NCBI GenBank assembly: GCA_039583875.1
Contig: CM077164.1
Location: 67,301,628 to 67,365,627 of the forward strand
Direction of reading: 5' to 3'
Source of the DNA: Platanthera guangdongensis
Lineage: Eukaryota; Streptophyta; Magnoliopsida; Asparagales; Orchidaceae
DNA length: 64,000 bases
Part shown: positions 21,053 to 32,675 of the stretch, one piece after another
Layout: each line of letters begins with the position of its first letter
Position numbering within the stretch: the first letter of the stretch is position 1
Notes under the pieces: generated by a model
The model's database searches: none
Seen by the model: the letters and a program-made list of their open reading frames with translations, nothing else
Told to the model about the DNA's origin: nothing
Position numbers and translations under genes: made by a program

Positions 21053-24000
21053 TCTATTTTGCAGGTGAGTCCAAGTGACCATGCCCCTATATGGTACTTG
21101 AACAGTGGATGTTCCAGACACATGATTGGTATCAAGGATGACCCTAAAGTTACCTTTGTTGGTTCAGAAAAAGAAATCATCAATGGCTTTGGTAACATTT
21201 CTAGTAACCAAATTACAATTACTCAAGTGGTTTATGTAAAGGGTTTGAAACATAACCTTATTAGCATAAGTCAGCTGAGTGATTTATGATATGACATCTC
21301 ATTTGTCAAGGATGGTTGTCATATCAAAAGGTCAAGTGATCAAAAGATCATTCTGACAGAATATAGGAAGAGAAATGTCTATTGTCTTGACTTTGTATGT
21401 GAGAACAATATTTCTCCTATTTGTCTTGTAGCTGATGAGAAAGTCTCACATTGTGTTAAATGACACAAGAGGCTGACCCATCTTAACTATAAGACAATTG
21501 ACCAAATCTTTAGCAAAGAGTTAGTGAGGAATGATTCTCAAGTTAAGTGCATAAATGATGAGATATGCTCAGCTTGTCAAAAAGACAAGCAGACCAAATC
21601 CACCTTTCATAGCCTTGAGAACAAGGATTCTGTGAGGTGTCTATACCTCTTGCATATGGATCTTTTTGGTCCTATGCCAGTTCACAGTCTATGTAGGAAG
21701 GTCTACACATTTGTGGTAGTAGATGACTATTCAAGGTATTCCTGGGTATTCTTACTAAGGCAAAAATCTGAAACTCCTATTATCTTGTATAGTTTTGTTA
21801 AACAAATTCAGAATGAATTGGACAGTACAGTGGTCAAAATCAGAAGTGACCATAGTACTGAATTTCAGTCTGAAAGTATGACAAAACTGTGTGAAGAATT
21901 TGAAATTTTTCTGGGTTATGTGAAGTGTGTGAGAAATTTTGCTCTTAGGGTGACCGGTGTGAGTAAAGAACACCTCAGCAAAATGGTATTGCTGAGAGAA
22001 AAAATAGAACCTTGATAGAGGCTGGTAGAACCCTATTGAGTGACAATTCTCCACCAGAATATTTCTGGACTGAGGCAGTAAATACTGCTTGTCATGTGAT
22101 CAATAGGGCTACTATTAGCAAGGGCCACAAAAATACTCCCTATGAGATTGTGAAGGGCAGAAAACCAAATTTATCATATTTCAGGATTTTTGGTTGCAAG
22201 TGCTATATACTTAACAATGGAAAGTCTTATCTAACCAAGTTTGCTGCCAAATCCCAAGAGAGAATCTTTGTTGGGTACAGCAACAACAGTAAGGCTTATA
22301 GGGTCTACAACTCGATTACTCAAGTTGTAGAAGAGTCAGTACATGTAGTTTTTGATGAAGCAAGACTCATTAACAATGAATTACCAAGTAGTGGTTGCAG
22401 CTCTACAGGTGTAACTGAGAAGATGGACAAGCTTAGCATAACAGAAGTTTCTACTGTAAATCAGCAAGTGGAAGATGGTGGCTGTTGTCCAGGGGGAGTA
22501 CAAGATACTCCTGATGCAGAAGAAGACCAAGAGGTGCAATTGAATGAAGAAGCTGAAGGTGTACAACCTGAAGACAGGCTGCCTCCAGCAAATAGGCACC
22601 TAAAAGATCATCCAGCCAATCAAATAATTGGAGATCCCAGACAAGGAGTGCAAACAAGGAGCAGGAATCTGAGTACAGTCCTTTACTCCAGTTTCCTATC
22701 CCAAGTAGAGCCAAAGAAATTTGAAGAAGCAATCCTATACCCTCATTGGATTGAGGCCATGCAAGAAGAGCTGAATCAATTCAAAACATGCAAGGTCTGG
22801 GAGCTAGTTCCTAAACCCAAGGACCACAACATTATTGGAACTAAGTGAATCTTTAGGAACAAGTTGGATGAGCATGGAATCATCATAAAGAATAAAGCTA
22901 GACTTGTTGCAAAGGGATATAGACAGGAAGAAGGTATTGATTTTGATCAAACCTTTGCTTCAGTAGCAAGACTGGAGACGATCAGAATGTTCCTTGCCTA
23001 TGCAACATGTCAAGGGTTTAAGGTATATCAAATAGATGTTAAGTCAGCTTTTCTGAATGGAAATCTGAAGGAAGAAGTCTATGTAGAGCAGCCATCAGGT
23101 TTTGTAGATTCTCTTAAGCCTGACTATGTATATAGACTTAGAAAGGCTTTGTATGAGTTAAAACAAGCCCCAAGGGCTTGATATGAAACCTTGTCTAGTT
23201 TCCTCATTGAGAACAAATTCTCAAGGGGGAAAATAGACAAGACTCTATTCCTTAGGGAATCCAGAGACAAGATTATGTTAGTCCAAATATATGTAGATGA
23301 CATAATATTTGGGTCTACATAAAATAGTGTTTGCAAAAAGTTTGCAAAATCTATGGAAGGACAATTTGAAATGAGCAGTATGAGGGAACTTAAGTTCTTC
23401 TTGGGGCTCCAAGTTAGACAGACTAAAGATGGATTATTCATATGTCAGTCTAAGTTCACCCTAGAGTTGATAAAAAAGTATGGTATGGAATCATCCACTA
23501 CCATGAAAACTCCTATGAGGTCAAGCATGTCTCTATGCAAAGATGATGTAGGGAAACCTGTAGATGAGATTTTGTATAGAGGGATAGTTGACTTCCTACT
23601 ATATTTGACTGCTAGTAGACCAGATATCATGTATGCTACATGTGTCTGTGCTAGGTACTAAGCTTGCCCCAAAGAATCTCATCTGACAGCAGTCAAAAGA
23701 ATTTTGAGATATCTTAAGGGCACACCTTATCTAGGCCTTTGATACCCTAGGAATGAAGATTTTGAACTGACAAGTTATTCAGATGTAGATTTTGCAGGCT
23801 GCAAGAAAGATAGGAAGAGTACCACAGGAACCTGTCAATTTCTAGGTGGAAGGCTGGTGTCATGGAGTAGCAAGAAGCAAACCAGTGTGGCTATCTCCAT
23901 AGCAGAGTCAGAATATGCTGCTGCAGGAAGTTGCTGTGCACAACTCTTATGGATTCAGCACCAGCTAGTAGATTATGGTATTCAAGTAATTAGAACACCT

Positions 24001-24234
24001 TTATTTTGTGATTCTACAAGTGTCATTTCTATTGCAAATAATCCTGTCTCCCATAGTAGGACTAAGCACATAGAAATTAAATACCATTTTCTTAGAGAAC
24101 ATGTAGAAAAATGAGACATTTCCCTAGAGTATGTTAAGACAAATAATCAGTTAGCTGATATGTTTACCAAGCCCATAGATGAAACAAAATTCAATAAGTT
24201 TAAAATTGAATTAGGAATGATAAACTTAGAATAG
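21053..24234 (+). pseudogene. Copia-2 pol (protease, integrase, RT, RNase H)
   Basis: The copia order is complete. Protease reads WYLNSGCSRHM, with catalytic D replaced by N. Integrase has HMDLFGPMPV, VVVDDYSRY and RSDHSTEF. RT has [21 protein letters not shown] and the box QIYVDDIIFGST. RNase H ends with HIEIKYHFLREHV and the stop at 24,232. There is one frame change near 21,905-21,965, where about 40 bp of extra sequence interrupts the integrase. Otherwise a handful of in-frame stops (21,287, 21,461, 22,846, 23,179, 23,320, 23,659, 23,740, 24,112) break it. Most are TGG-to-TGA or CAA-to-TAA type changes. Confidence 0.88.
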
Positions 24235-24268
24235 TTTAAAAAAAAAAAAATTTTGGCTAAGTAAAATA

Positions 24269-24637
24269 GTGTCGACACACAGAGTTGTCTGTGTCGACAC
24301 ATAGAAGTGGTGTCGACATTTCAGAGAAATGGTGTCGACACATATAGACAGTAAGTGTCGACACTTCAGAGAATTAGTGTCGACACATCCAGAGTATGTG
24401 TCGACACATGCAGGGTGTTGTCTACACTTAGGATTTACACAGAATTCGTCAAGTAGAGTCTCGACTAAGTGTCGAGCTTAGATATAAGTGTCAACACATA
24501 TATTTTGTCGACTATATTTGTGTCGACACATAGTTGTCGAGACATTAGAAGTAAGTGTCGACACTTTTGCACAGTGTCGACACATTTCAAGTATTTTGAC
24601 GCGCCTTTTCACCTTCGATTCTGGAAAGGTATAAATA
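24269..24637 (+). promoter_or_regulatory. Putative aORF-2 promoter: GTGTCGACAC array plus TATA box
   Basis: Nine perfect GTGTCGACAC copies and several near copies lie between the pol stop and the extra gene. A clean TATAAATA box at 24,630-24,637 is 109 bp before the aORF ATG. The same palindrome fills the U3 of this element. Nothing requires it in a plain 3' untranslated spacer, so an independent promoter for the extra gene is the natural reading. Activity is not shown by sequence alone. Confidence 0.65.
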
Positions 24638-24738
24638 GGTTTTCTCCATTGTTTGTCGACACACTCACCAAAGTTTCGAGACCAAACTTGTGTGTCGACA
24701 TTTTCTCTTCTCTAAATTCGAAATTTCTTCAAACCCTA

Positions 24739-27623
24739 ATGGCGCCCAAGCTTGAAGAGAACATTAATGAAGGATATGAGCTCGTGCGACACGCCTTTGA
24801 TGACGCGGAACCAGAAATCCAAGGTGTGGTAACCCTAGTTGCTGAGACTGGGTTAGAGTATCTTGTATCAGAACCAATCAAGATCTGGAAGAAGGAGGTC
24901 CTTGAATTCTTGAGTGCAGCTACTCTTGATGAATCTGGACTCAAGATTAAGTCCAAAGTTCATGGGGCAAGAGTTAAGATCACCCAGAAAAGTCTAAGAA
25001 GAGTTCTACATCTCACTAAGACTAAAGAAGAGGAAAATGTACCTGCATCAAAGACAATGGAGGCACTGACATGATGTGGACTTGATTCAAGCTTGAAGAT
25101 TGGATCAGTCTTTAATAGGAAAGACATGAATGTACAAGGAAAGTTTTTATCTGAAATAGTGGGCAAGGTGATACTGAGCAAGCCTGGTGGGCATGATAGA
25201 ATATCAGCTCACATGTTCAGCTTGATGACCAGAATAATTTTCAAACTTAAAACTGATTGGTCAGTAGTACTGTTTGATAAGATAAAAGAAAGTCTGAAAA
25301 AGTCAAATCTGGGTAGGATTCTGAGTTTATACTTACCTGGAAGTATCCCTGAAGTGATGAACCAAGCTGCTGGTTCTAAGATAAACCATATGGGGAGAAT
25401 GTATGTAAGAATTTTCTCCAGGTGGGATAGAGTGTTGACAAAGGAACTGCCAACTCCAGAAAAGGGAACACCTCAAAAGAAGAAGAAAGAGACAGCCATT
25501 GTGGCTCCTGAATCCTCAAGTAGCTCAGAGGAGCAAGTTGTTTTCAGTTCTAATGAGGATGAAGCTGATAAGGATGCAGATGACAATGCTGGACAGTCAC
25601 CAGCAAGACAAGAAGATGCCCAGAGGCAGGGGGAGCTACCATCAGCTAGCCCTATTCACCTGGATCCACTCCAGGGGGAGCCTCTACATGTGGATGAACC
25701 AACTCAATTAGAGAGTGAAAGAGCTACCCAGACCATTCTAGAGGTAATCACTGAAGTTAATCAATTAAATTTCACTATTGAGGATGAAGTTTTGACTGAA
25801 TCATTACTTAATGTTGATCAGCATACACAGTTAGATAGTCAACCTCAAGATGTTGTCATGGAGGACACATCAGTTGCTGATAAAGTGGAATTAGTTGCTA
25901 CAGAGATCAGAGATTCTCCTGTACAACCTCAACATGAGTTTACACTAGAAGAGCTGTTCCCTGATCTGTTACAGACTGACTTTGAGGGAGAGAAAGCAGC
26001 TGTTGAGGGGGAACAGACAGACCTTGAGGGGGAGCATGTAGAGGAAACTGCAAGAAAAGAGACTGAAGAGCAAAGGAATGCTGAGGAGCTACCAAGGACT
26101 GAGAAGGATTTACCTCATAGTTCTAAGGACAGGGTAGACATTGCTATTATTTCTGCTTCAGAAGATGAAGAGGCTGCTAGAGCCAAGAAAAGAAAGTTTC
26201 AGGTCTTCAAGAGAAGAAGCCAGACCTACAAGAAAGCACTGCAAACCATAGTTCCACAACAATCCCCAACTGCTGACTATAGTTCTTTGTTGGTGGCTTT
26301 GCAAATCAAGATGAATGAGCAAAGGAGAGCTCTAGAAAGGTATATGGATGAAGGAAATAAATCACTTCAATTTGATCTGTCTCAAGACATAAAATCTATA
26401 AGATTTGAAGTGAATCAAAACAAGAAGGAAATGACTGATTGCTTCCACAAGGGAGACAATGCAGTAGTATATCTGGTTACACACCAAGAGCAGATCAAGA
26501 CACAGATTGATGACCTGACAGTCAAACAAGGATATGTCCTGAAAAATCAGCTTAGAATGAATGATAATCTGACTGCTTCTCATAATGCCATTGTCACTGA
26601 AATAAAAAATATAGCTACTGCGCAGACTACTGTAACTGCTACTGCCAAAGAAGTCTTTGATAAGCAACTACAAGAGAGCCTCACTGCTGTTAAAACTGCC
26701 ATTGAAGATTCTCAAAAGGCTATCACTGAAAAGTTCCAAAGGTTAAAACCTTTTTATAAAGATGGAGTTAACTATTTGAATGCTCAGATAAGATTCCAAA
26801 AGGATGATCTTAGGGATCATATAGAAAGAGAAGTCATAAAGGGGGAGATGATATTGTCAAAGCAGGTTCTGATCATGCAAAATGGATTTCAAACTCCATT
26901 AGAGCTACCCTTGGATATCCACCCTTGTGTGATGATGATAATGTGACAGAGTCTGGAATAAATCCTGCTTATTTTGGAGGAGAGCAAGCTGAAGTAGCTC
27001 AAGTGATATATCCTCCTGCAGATTTTGACATGATACATCAGGAGGTACAGTCTATGTATAGTCCTCCTAAGGGTAATCAAAATGTTATTCTTGAGAAAGT
27101 AGTACAGCCTGTGCCAGAGGGCATACTAAAAGAGCAAGAGGCAGTACTAAAAGAGCAGGAAACCCAATTATCTATGAAGAGGTTCAGAGAGCAGGCTGAA
27201 TTAAGGCCAGATTTTGAGCAATGGAGCCTAACTTCTAGAAATATTATTCTGACTGCTTGGAAGGCTGCTAAGGATAATTTCATAGAAAGGGGCAAATGGT
27301 ATTCTGACCAGGAATGGAAGAAACATGAGGCTAGGCAAGAGGTCATAGTACAATATAGAAGAAAGACTAAATTAGGGAAGCTACCTCCTAATACACAGGA
27401 GCCTAGCAAGTATTTTCCTAAGCCTTATCACTATTTTGAGAGACAAAAGATAAGAGCTGAAGAACAGAAAAAAAAGATCTTAAAGGGAAGAAGGCTGCTG
27501 ATGACAACGATGCTCCAGTCCAAGCAAAGATTCAATCTGGAAAGTACATTGTTATCAAGGAGCCAGAGTAGCCATAGAATAGAATTTTTCTTAAGTTTAC
27601 AATCCTGTAATCTTTTGCATTAA
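24739..27623 (+). pseudogene. Copia-2 accessory gene (aORF-2), one stop and one frame change
   Basis: ATG 24,739 (MAPKL) opens a frame that runs to 26,944 with a single TGA at 25,072, then continues in the next frame from about 26,910 to 27,623. The product would be about 950 residues. Residues ~1-215 are globular, with VHGARVKITQKSLRRVL and DWSVVLFDKIKESLKK blocks that resemble proteins annotated as putative plant transposon protein. Residues ~240-470 are acidic and Ser/Glu-rich. Residues ~500-720 are heptad-like coiled coil. The C-terminal part has YFPKPYHYF. There is no signal peptide or transmembrane segment. It occupies the place of the env-like gene of SIRE elements but does not look like an envelope. 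Function is unknown; a trans-acting regulator is one hypothesis. Confidence 0.75.
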
Positions 27624-27840
27624 ACTACATGTAAACTTCTGATTAATAAAACTTTTTGAAGTTGTAAGAACAATGTTATATGTTCAATCTATTACATTAT
27701 TGTTCTGAGATAATTGTTTATATATATTCTGTTTATACATGTTTAGTTCTTACCATGTCATATAATACTGTTATACATCATATTGAGTATTTGTTATGAA
27801 TGGTGTATATCATTGACTAAAGGTTATGACTTCTCCAAAT

Positions 27841-27849
27841 AGGGGGAGA
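27841..27849 (+). other. Copia-2 polypurine tract
   Basis: AGGGGGAGA lies one base before the LTR start TGTTGGG at 27,851. It confirms plus-strand orientation of the interior. Confidence 0.85.
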
Positions 27850-27850
27850 T

Positions 27851-28343
27851 TGTTGGGTACAATGAAAATGTGTACCTGATTTGAAGAAGTCTCACCTACT
27901 CAATGATATACATCAAGGTGTATTTGATGTGCTTTGAGTTTATTTGTGCAGGTTAAGTAATTGCAGGAAAAACATAAAAGTTTCTAAGTGCATGTGTCGA
28001 CACCTAGAGGTGAAGTGTCAACACTTATGAAGGCTTGTGTCGACACCTAGAGAAGCTATGTCGACACTTGGAGTAATTGTGTCGACACCAGGAAGGCAGA
28101 GTCGACACCAGAAGAAAAGTGTCGACACATACATGCAGTGTCGACACACAGTGAAGAATTGTCTACATAATCAGTGTCGACACTTAGAAGCAGTGTCGAC
28201 ACCCAGAGAAACTTTTATGCTTTTCCTGCAATTACTTAACCTGCACAAATAAACTCAAAGCACATCAAATACACCTTGATGCATATCATTGAGTAGGGTG
28301 AGGCTTTTTCAAATCAGGTACACATTTTCCATTGTACCCAACA
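27851..28343. repeat. Copia-2 right-hand LTR fold-back
   Basis: The left arm 27,851-27,985 (TGTTGGGTACAATG...) and right arm 28,207-28,343 (...CATTGTACCCAACA) are inverted copies about 136 bp long. The 220-bp middle holds seven perfect GTGTCGACAC palindromes and is the reverse complement of part of 18,355-18,700. It is plus-oriented U3 joined at an AAACTTT word to the reversed U3 start of another LTR end. No R/U5 is present here. Confidence 0.85.
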
Positions 28344-28346
28344 AGT

Positions 28347-30909
28347 TGTAACACCTCCCCTGTAATGAACGTATAATATGGGTCCGGCCGGGGCCCCACA
28401 ACATACGTACGCCACAGCTTTAGTATTAAAAGTTGATATAGCTACCCACACTCAAAACTCTTTGCATAACACAGCGGAAACAAAACAGGACTAGAAGTTA
28501 TCCACCGCTAAAGAGTAAAACAAATGACCTTAAGGCCTTACATCAAGTGTCCAAAAGAAAATAATACATCAATCATGAATGTGCTCAGCACTCCTAGTCT
28601 ACCTCGGCATGCAAGCCGGACAACAAGAGTCTCAAACATAACATCTCATAAGTAGGGCTACAAAAGAGAAAAACACTTCATGAGACTTAGGCCTTTCTGG
28701 CCGGCGAGCTAGCTCCTGCATGCGATCCTTGCCCTGAAAAATTTATTAGTAACGTGGGTCAGCAAAGGCTGACCTCAAACTGTGCAACAATACATCTCCT
28801 CCCGGCCGCCCCTAACGGACCCCGGGGTACCCCTCCAACCTGCAAGTTAGCACTTCGTAGGCAATAATCGTAAGCAAGAAAAGCAACTATGGAAAACAAT
28901 CTTGGATGTCACATACATCATACATGTTCTTTACTGGTTGAGCATAATATAAAAAGGGCCTACTTATGCAATCATGTATGCAATAACCTGAGTTTCACCC
29001 AAAGCACCCTAACTCGTATGCATCTAGTACATCATCACATCATATGGGTGCTCATCGATTCCCCATTGGCATAAAGCCGCAAACAAAGGGGTCACCATTT
29101 CCCCCAACGGCTCACAGGCCGTCTCATGGAATTCTTGTCAAGGCCCCACCCGCTCAAGGTCTTAAACCCGTGCTTGCCTACAAGTTCTGACGTCTCATGT
29201 CAGGATTCCAACAAACACAAAACTGACCGATTCTAAGAAGCCTTGCCGGACCCCACCCGCTCATGACCTCATTGCCCGGGCTTGTCCCCATGCTTGGCAT
29301 TCTCGTCAGTCACACAGAAGGGGACTAGTCTCGCCGGGACACTCTCCACACATGACGTGAACGTCACGGGATAGCCAGCCGACCACGGAGACCTATCCAC
29401 GCCTTGGCACAACACAAATCAAGACAAATCCACCCTAGTCCCTCATTTGTACTGCAGCGTTTCCGCGCACCAAGGAAACCATCTCCAACTCATGCGGAGC
29501 TAACCTTGTCCACCAAGGAAAACATCTACCGCCACGAGGAGGTAACCCTGGTCCGGTTCCGACTACACGTGCTCACTCGAGAAAAAGGGGAAAACATCAA
29601 CACATCACAAACGACATCTTGCCGCAACGGAATCTCTACGAATCCTTAGCGTTTTTATGCAACATCACCGAGTCGGACTAACGGTCGCGACAACGGCTTC
29701 ACCCACCATGCCTAATCCACTAACGGAGCGGATCTCTAATGCAAAAATATGCCGGGGACGGACTCAATCAACCCGGAGGTTCCTCTTGAACCTTGGCAAA
29801 CCAAAACCCCTCTCATTTGAGAGTTTGGTGCCCAAACACTAGAAAAAGAAAAAATAAATGATGCTAAGACATGCATCCTAAGACCGAGAGGAGAAGTGTC
29901 GTTACCTTCCGACTCCTCTTCCTTGCCATGACAAAATAGCCGGATGAAAACCTTCGCAACGATCTAAGCTTCACGGATCAGGACTCGGCTCGCGATTTGT
30001 AGTACCGAAACCCCTCCTACAACCCAAACTCTCCTTCTCCTTCTTCCTTGTTCTCACTTCTCTCTAGATCTTTAGTAAGAGAAAGCTTGGAGAAGAATGA
30101 GGGTTTTCAACCCTATTCTCGGACTTAACTCCCCAAGAACCAGTCCTGAACCGTCAAGATCCTAAAATCTGGGAAAGAATGGCCACGATCCGCCTGGAAA
30201 ATAAAAGACCTGGGCCGAACACGGCCTGACACACGCCCGTGTCCAGGGCCGTGTGCCTCATTCGCCGTCTCAAATCGACGCGACTGGAACAGCACACGGG
30301 CATCTGACACGCCCTTGTCCCCAGTGACACGGCCGTGTGGCCGGCCGTGTGCCTCCATCGACACGGCCCCGAAACCAACCCGAGAGGTGACACGGCCTGG
30401 GACACGCCCGTGTCCCAAGCCGTGTGCCAAGTCTCGACACCCGTCGACAGGCTTTGTGTCGACACCGCGGAAAAACGTCGAGCGAAGATCGTCGACCAAG
30501 CGGGACACGCCCTGTGACACGCCCGTGTCACAGGCCGTGTACCCCAGTCTCGACACTCGTCGAGCGAAAGTGTCGACACCCCGGGCCGAGTGTCGACACG
30601 GACTCGACACGCCCTGCGACACGCCCGTGTCGCAGGCCGTGTGCTCTACTCTCGACACATTGTCAAGCGAGAGTGTCGACACTTGGGCCGAGTGTCGACA
30701 CGACCTCGACATGCCCTGCGACACGCCCGTGTCGCAGGCCGTGTGCCCTACTCTCGACACATTGTCGAGCGAAAGTGTCGACACTTGGGCCGAGTGTCGA
30801 CACGACACGCCTGCGACACGCCCGTGTCGCAGGCCGTGTGCCTCCTGCCAGAAACCCAAAAATTTTCCAGAACTGCAGACTGACCCTCTTGCAAAACTGG
30901 GGTGTTACA
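28347..30909 (-). repeat. Gypsy-2 3' LTR
   Basis: This 2,563-bp LTR is highly similar to 36,145-38,720. Read on the minus strand, the U3 begins at 30,909 and holds the palindrome-rich block at 30,200-30,840. The rest (28,350-30,100) is unremarkable. Small open frames in it are present in both LTRs but look non-coding. Confidence 0.95.
30456..30803. promoter_or_regulatory. GTGTCGACAC array in Gypsy-2 U3 (3' LTR)
   Basis: Seven perfect GTGTCGACAC copies occur here. Pairs such as those starting at 30,675 and 30,694, or 30,775 and 30,794, are 19 bp apart, the same pairing seen in Copia-2. Between pairs sit CGACACGCCCGTGTCG hairpins. The block lies in the U3, upstream of where transcription of the minus-strand element should begin. 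Confidence 0.85.
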
Positions 30910-30921
30910 ACTCTCCCCCAC
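30910..30921 (-). other. Gypsy-2 polypurine tract
   Basis: The minus strand carries AGTGGGGGAGAGT directly before the 3' LTR start. Confidence 0.85.
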
Positions 30922-30967
30922 TTAACAGAATTTCGTCCCGAAATTTCAAAACAAAAGGGTACAAAAC

Positions 30968-32471
30968 TTAAATTGTACCTGACAAGAAGAGTTCTGGATA
31001 ATCTTCTAGCATGGTCTGTTCTCGCTCCCAAGAGAACTCCTCACGACCGCAGTTGTCCCATCGAACTTTCACGAGTTTAACTTCTTTACTCCGCAACTGC
31101 CGAGTTTCCGAATCCTCTATAGCAATTGGGAAGGACTCGCGTCCTCAAGTCTTCCTCAATCGGCACCGATGCCGGCTCAATCACCACGCTAGCCTCCACC
31201 AAGGCTTTCCTCAAAACGGAGACGTGGAATACGTCATGCAATCCACTCAGCTCCGCGGACAACGCCAACCGATAGGCTGCTTCTCCCACCCGTTCAATAA
31301 CTTCAAAAGGCCCCAAAAACCTTGGACTCAACTTCTTGAGTCGGCGAATCCGTGAGACGCCTTTGAACGGTTTGATCTTCAAATAGACCCAATCACCTAC
31401 CGCAAACTCCAACTTCCGGTGACGAGCATTAAAGTATTTTGCTTGTCGGTCTTGCGCCACCTTCATACGCTCTTGAATGGTCCGTACCAACTCACAAGCG
31501 TCCACTACCACCTCTTTTCCCAAAATTTTGGTGTCTCCCGCCTCTGCCCAAGACATTGGTGTTCGACACCGCCTCCCATACAAAGCTTCGTATGGCGCCA
31601 TTTTTATACTTGCTTGAAAACTGTTGTTGTACGCGAATTCCACCATGAAGAGGTGATCCTCCCACTTTTTGCCGAAGTCAAGAACACACATTCTCAGCAT
31701 ATCCTCCATAGTACGGTTCGTTCTCTCCGTTTGCCCATCAGTTTGAGGATGGAACGCCGTACTGAACTTTAGCTTCGTGCCCAAGCTCTTCTGAACCAAT
31801 CTCCAATCCTTGGACGTAAACCGTCCATCTCGATCACTGACTACGCTCTTAGAAATTCCGTGCAGTCGCACAATGTTGCGAACATACAACTCCACCAGCT
31901 TCTCCACGCTGTCCTCTTTCCGGTTTGAGATAAAGTGAGCCACCTTGGTTAGGCGATCTACGATCACCCAAATAGCATCATTACCCTGCTGCGATCTAGG
32001 CAAACCATGCACAAAGTCCATGGAGATGTCATCAAATTTCCATTCAGGGATTGAAAGGGGCTTCAGGAACCCGCCCGGCTTCTGACACTCGGCCTTCACC
32101 AAGGCGCAAGTCTGGCAACGATTCACATACAAAGCTACGTCCCGCTTCAACCCCGGCCACCGAAAGGATTTCTTCAAATCCAAGTACATCTTCGTACTGC
32201 CCGGGTGAATGAAGTACTTTGTGAAATGAGCCTCAAACATCAACTCCTCACGGAGTTTGCCGAACTGCGGTATACAAACCCTTCCGTCCTTCCTCAAAAT
32301 CCCATCAATCATCTCCCAGGAGCTGCTCTCGCCCGTTTGAGCCTCCAACACAAAAGGTTGAAACTCCACATCCAACCGAATCGCTTCCCGAATGCGATCG
32401 GACAAGTCGTTCTGCACTTCAATCCAGTTCAACCGAGCCTCGCTGGACTCGCCTCTTGCAACACATTCCAA
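30968..32471 (-). pseudogene. Gypsy-2 integrase with frame-shifted chromodomain
   Basis: The open frame 31,086-32,471 holds the zinc region (CQTCALVKAEC) and the catalytic core: D in ISMDFVHGLP, D in VSDRDGRF, E in GQTERTNRTM. A GPF module (SPRFLGPFEVIERVG) and VFHVSVLRKA follow. One extra A near 31,130 throws the last part out of frame. In the next frame, down to the stop at 30,968, VKVRWDN and EEFSWEREQTM are a clear chromodomain ending. Chromodomains steer integration toward modified histone tails, which fits the heterochromatic setting. Confidence 0.88.
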
Positions 32472-32675
32472 ACCAAGGGACTCTCATTCCCGTACCAACC
32501 GCTCATCATGAGCTTCGATCCAATTCCCTTGCCCCGAGTACTTCCTACTCAAGGCATCAGCAACCACATTGGCACCTGGCATACTGGCCACTTCTTCCAA
32601 GAAACTCAACCAACCTGCGTTGCCCTGTCCTTTTGCAAGAGATACTTAGGCTTTTGTACTGATCTCCACCTTTGT

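Larger units (their letters stand above)
16907..28343. mobile_element. Copia-2, SIRE-type element with inverted interior
   Basis: The outer ends are a minus-oriented LTR pair: TGAAAG (reverse of the LTR 3' end) at 16,907 and CCCAACA (reverse of the LTR 5' end) at 28,343. The target duplication AGTAC lies at 16,902-16,906 and, on the right, is AGT at 28,344-28,346 completed by AC at 38,726-38,727 beyond Gypsy-2. Yet PBS, gag, pol, the extra gene and PPT all read on the plus strand. Each LTR zone is a fold-back: minus LTR joined to plus U5 on the left, plus U3 joined to minus U3 on the right. The interior has therefore been inverted relative to the termini. Confidence 0.85.

Noticed and set aside
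24739..27623. Envelope glycoprotein gene of a plant retrovirus
   Set aside because: The position after pol fits, but there is no signal peptide, fusion peptide or membrane segment, and the protein is acidic and coiled-coil.
30125..30971. Long overlapping open frames on both strands (218-244 aa) repeating HGLRHGRVAG and CDTPVSQAV
   Set aside because: They arise from reading the U3 palindrome array of Gypsy-2 in several frames; the same happens at 38,035-38,960. No start context, no domain, and both strands are equally open.
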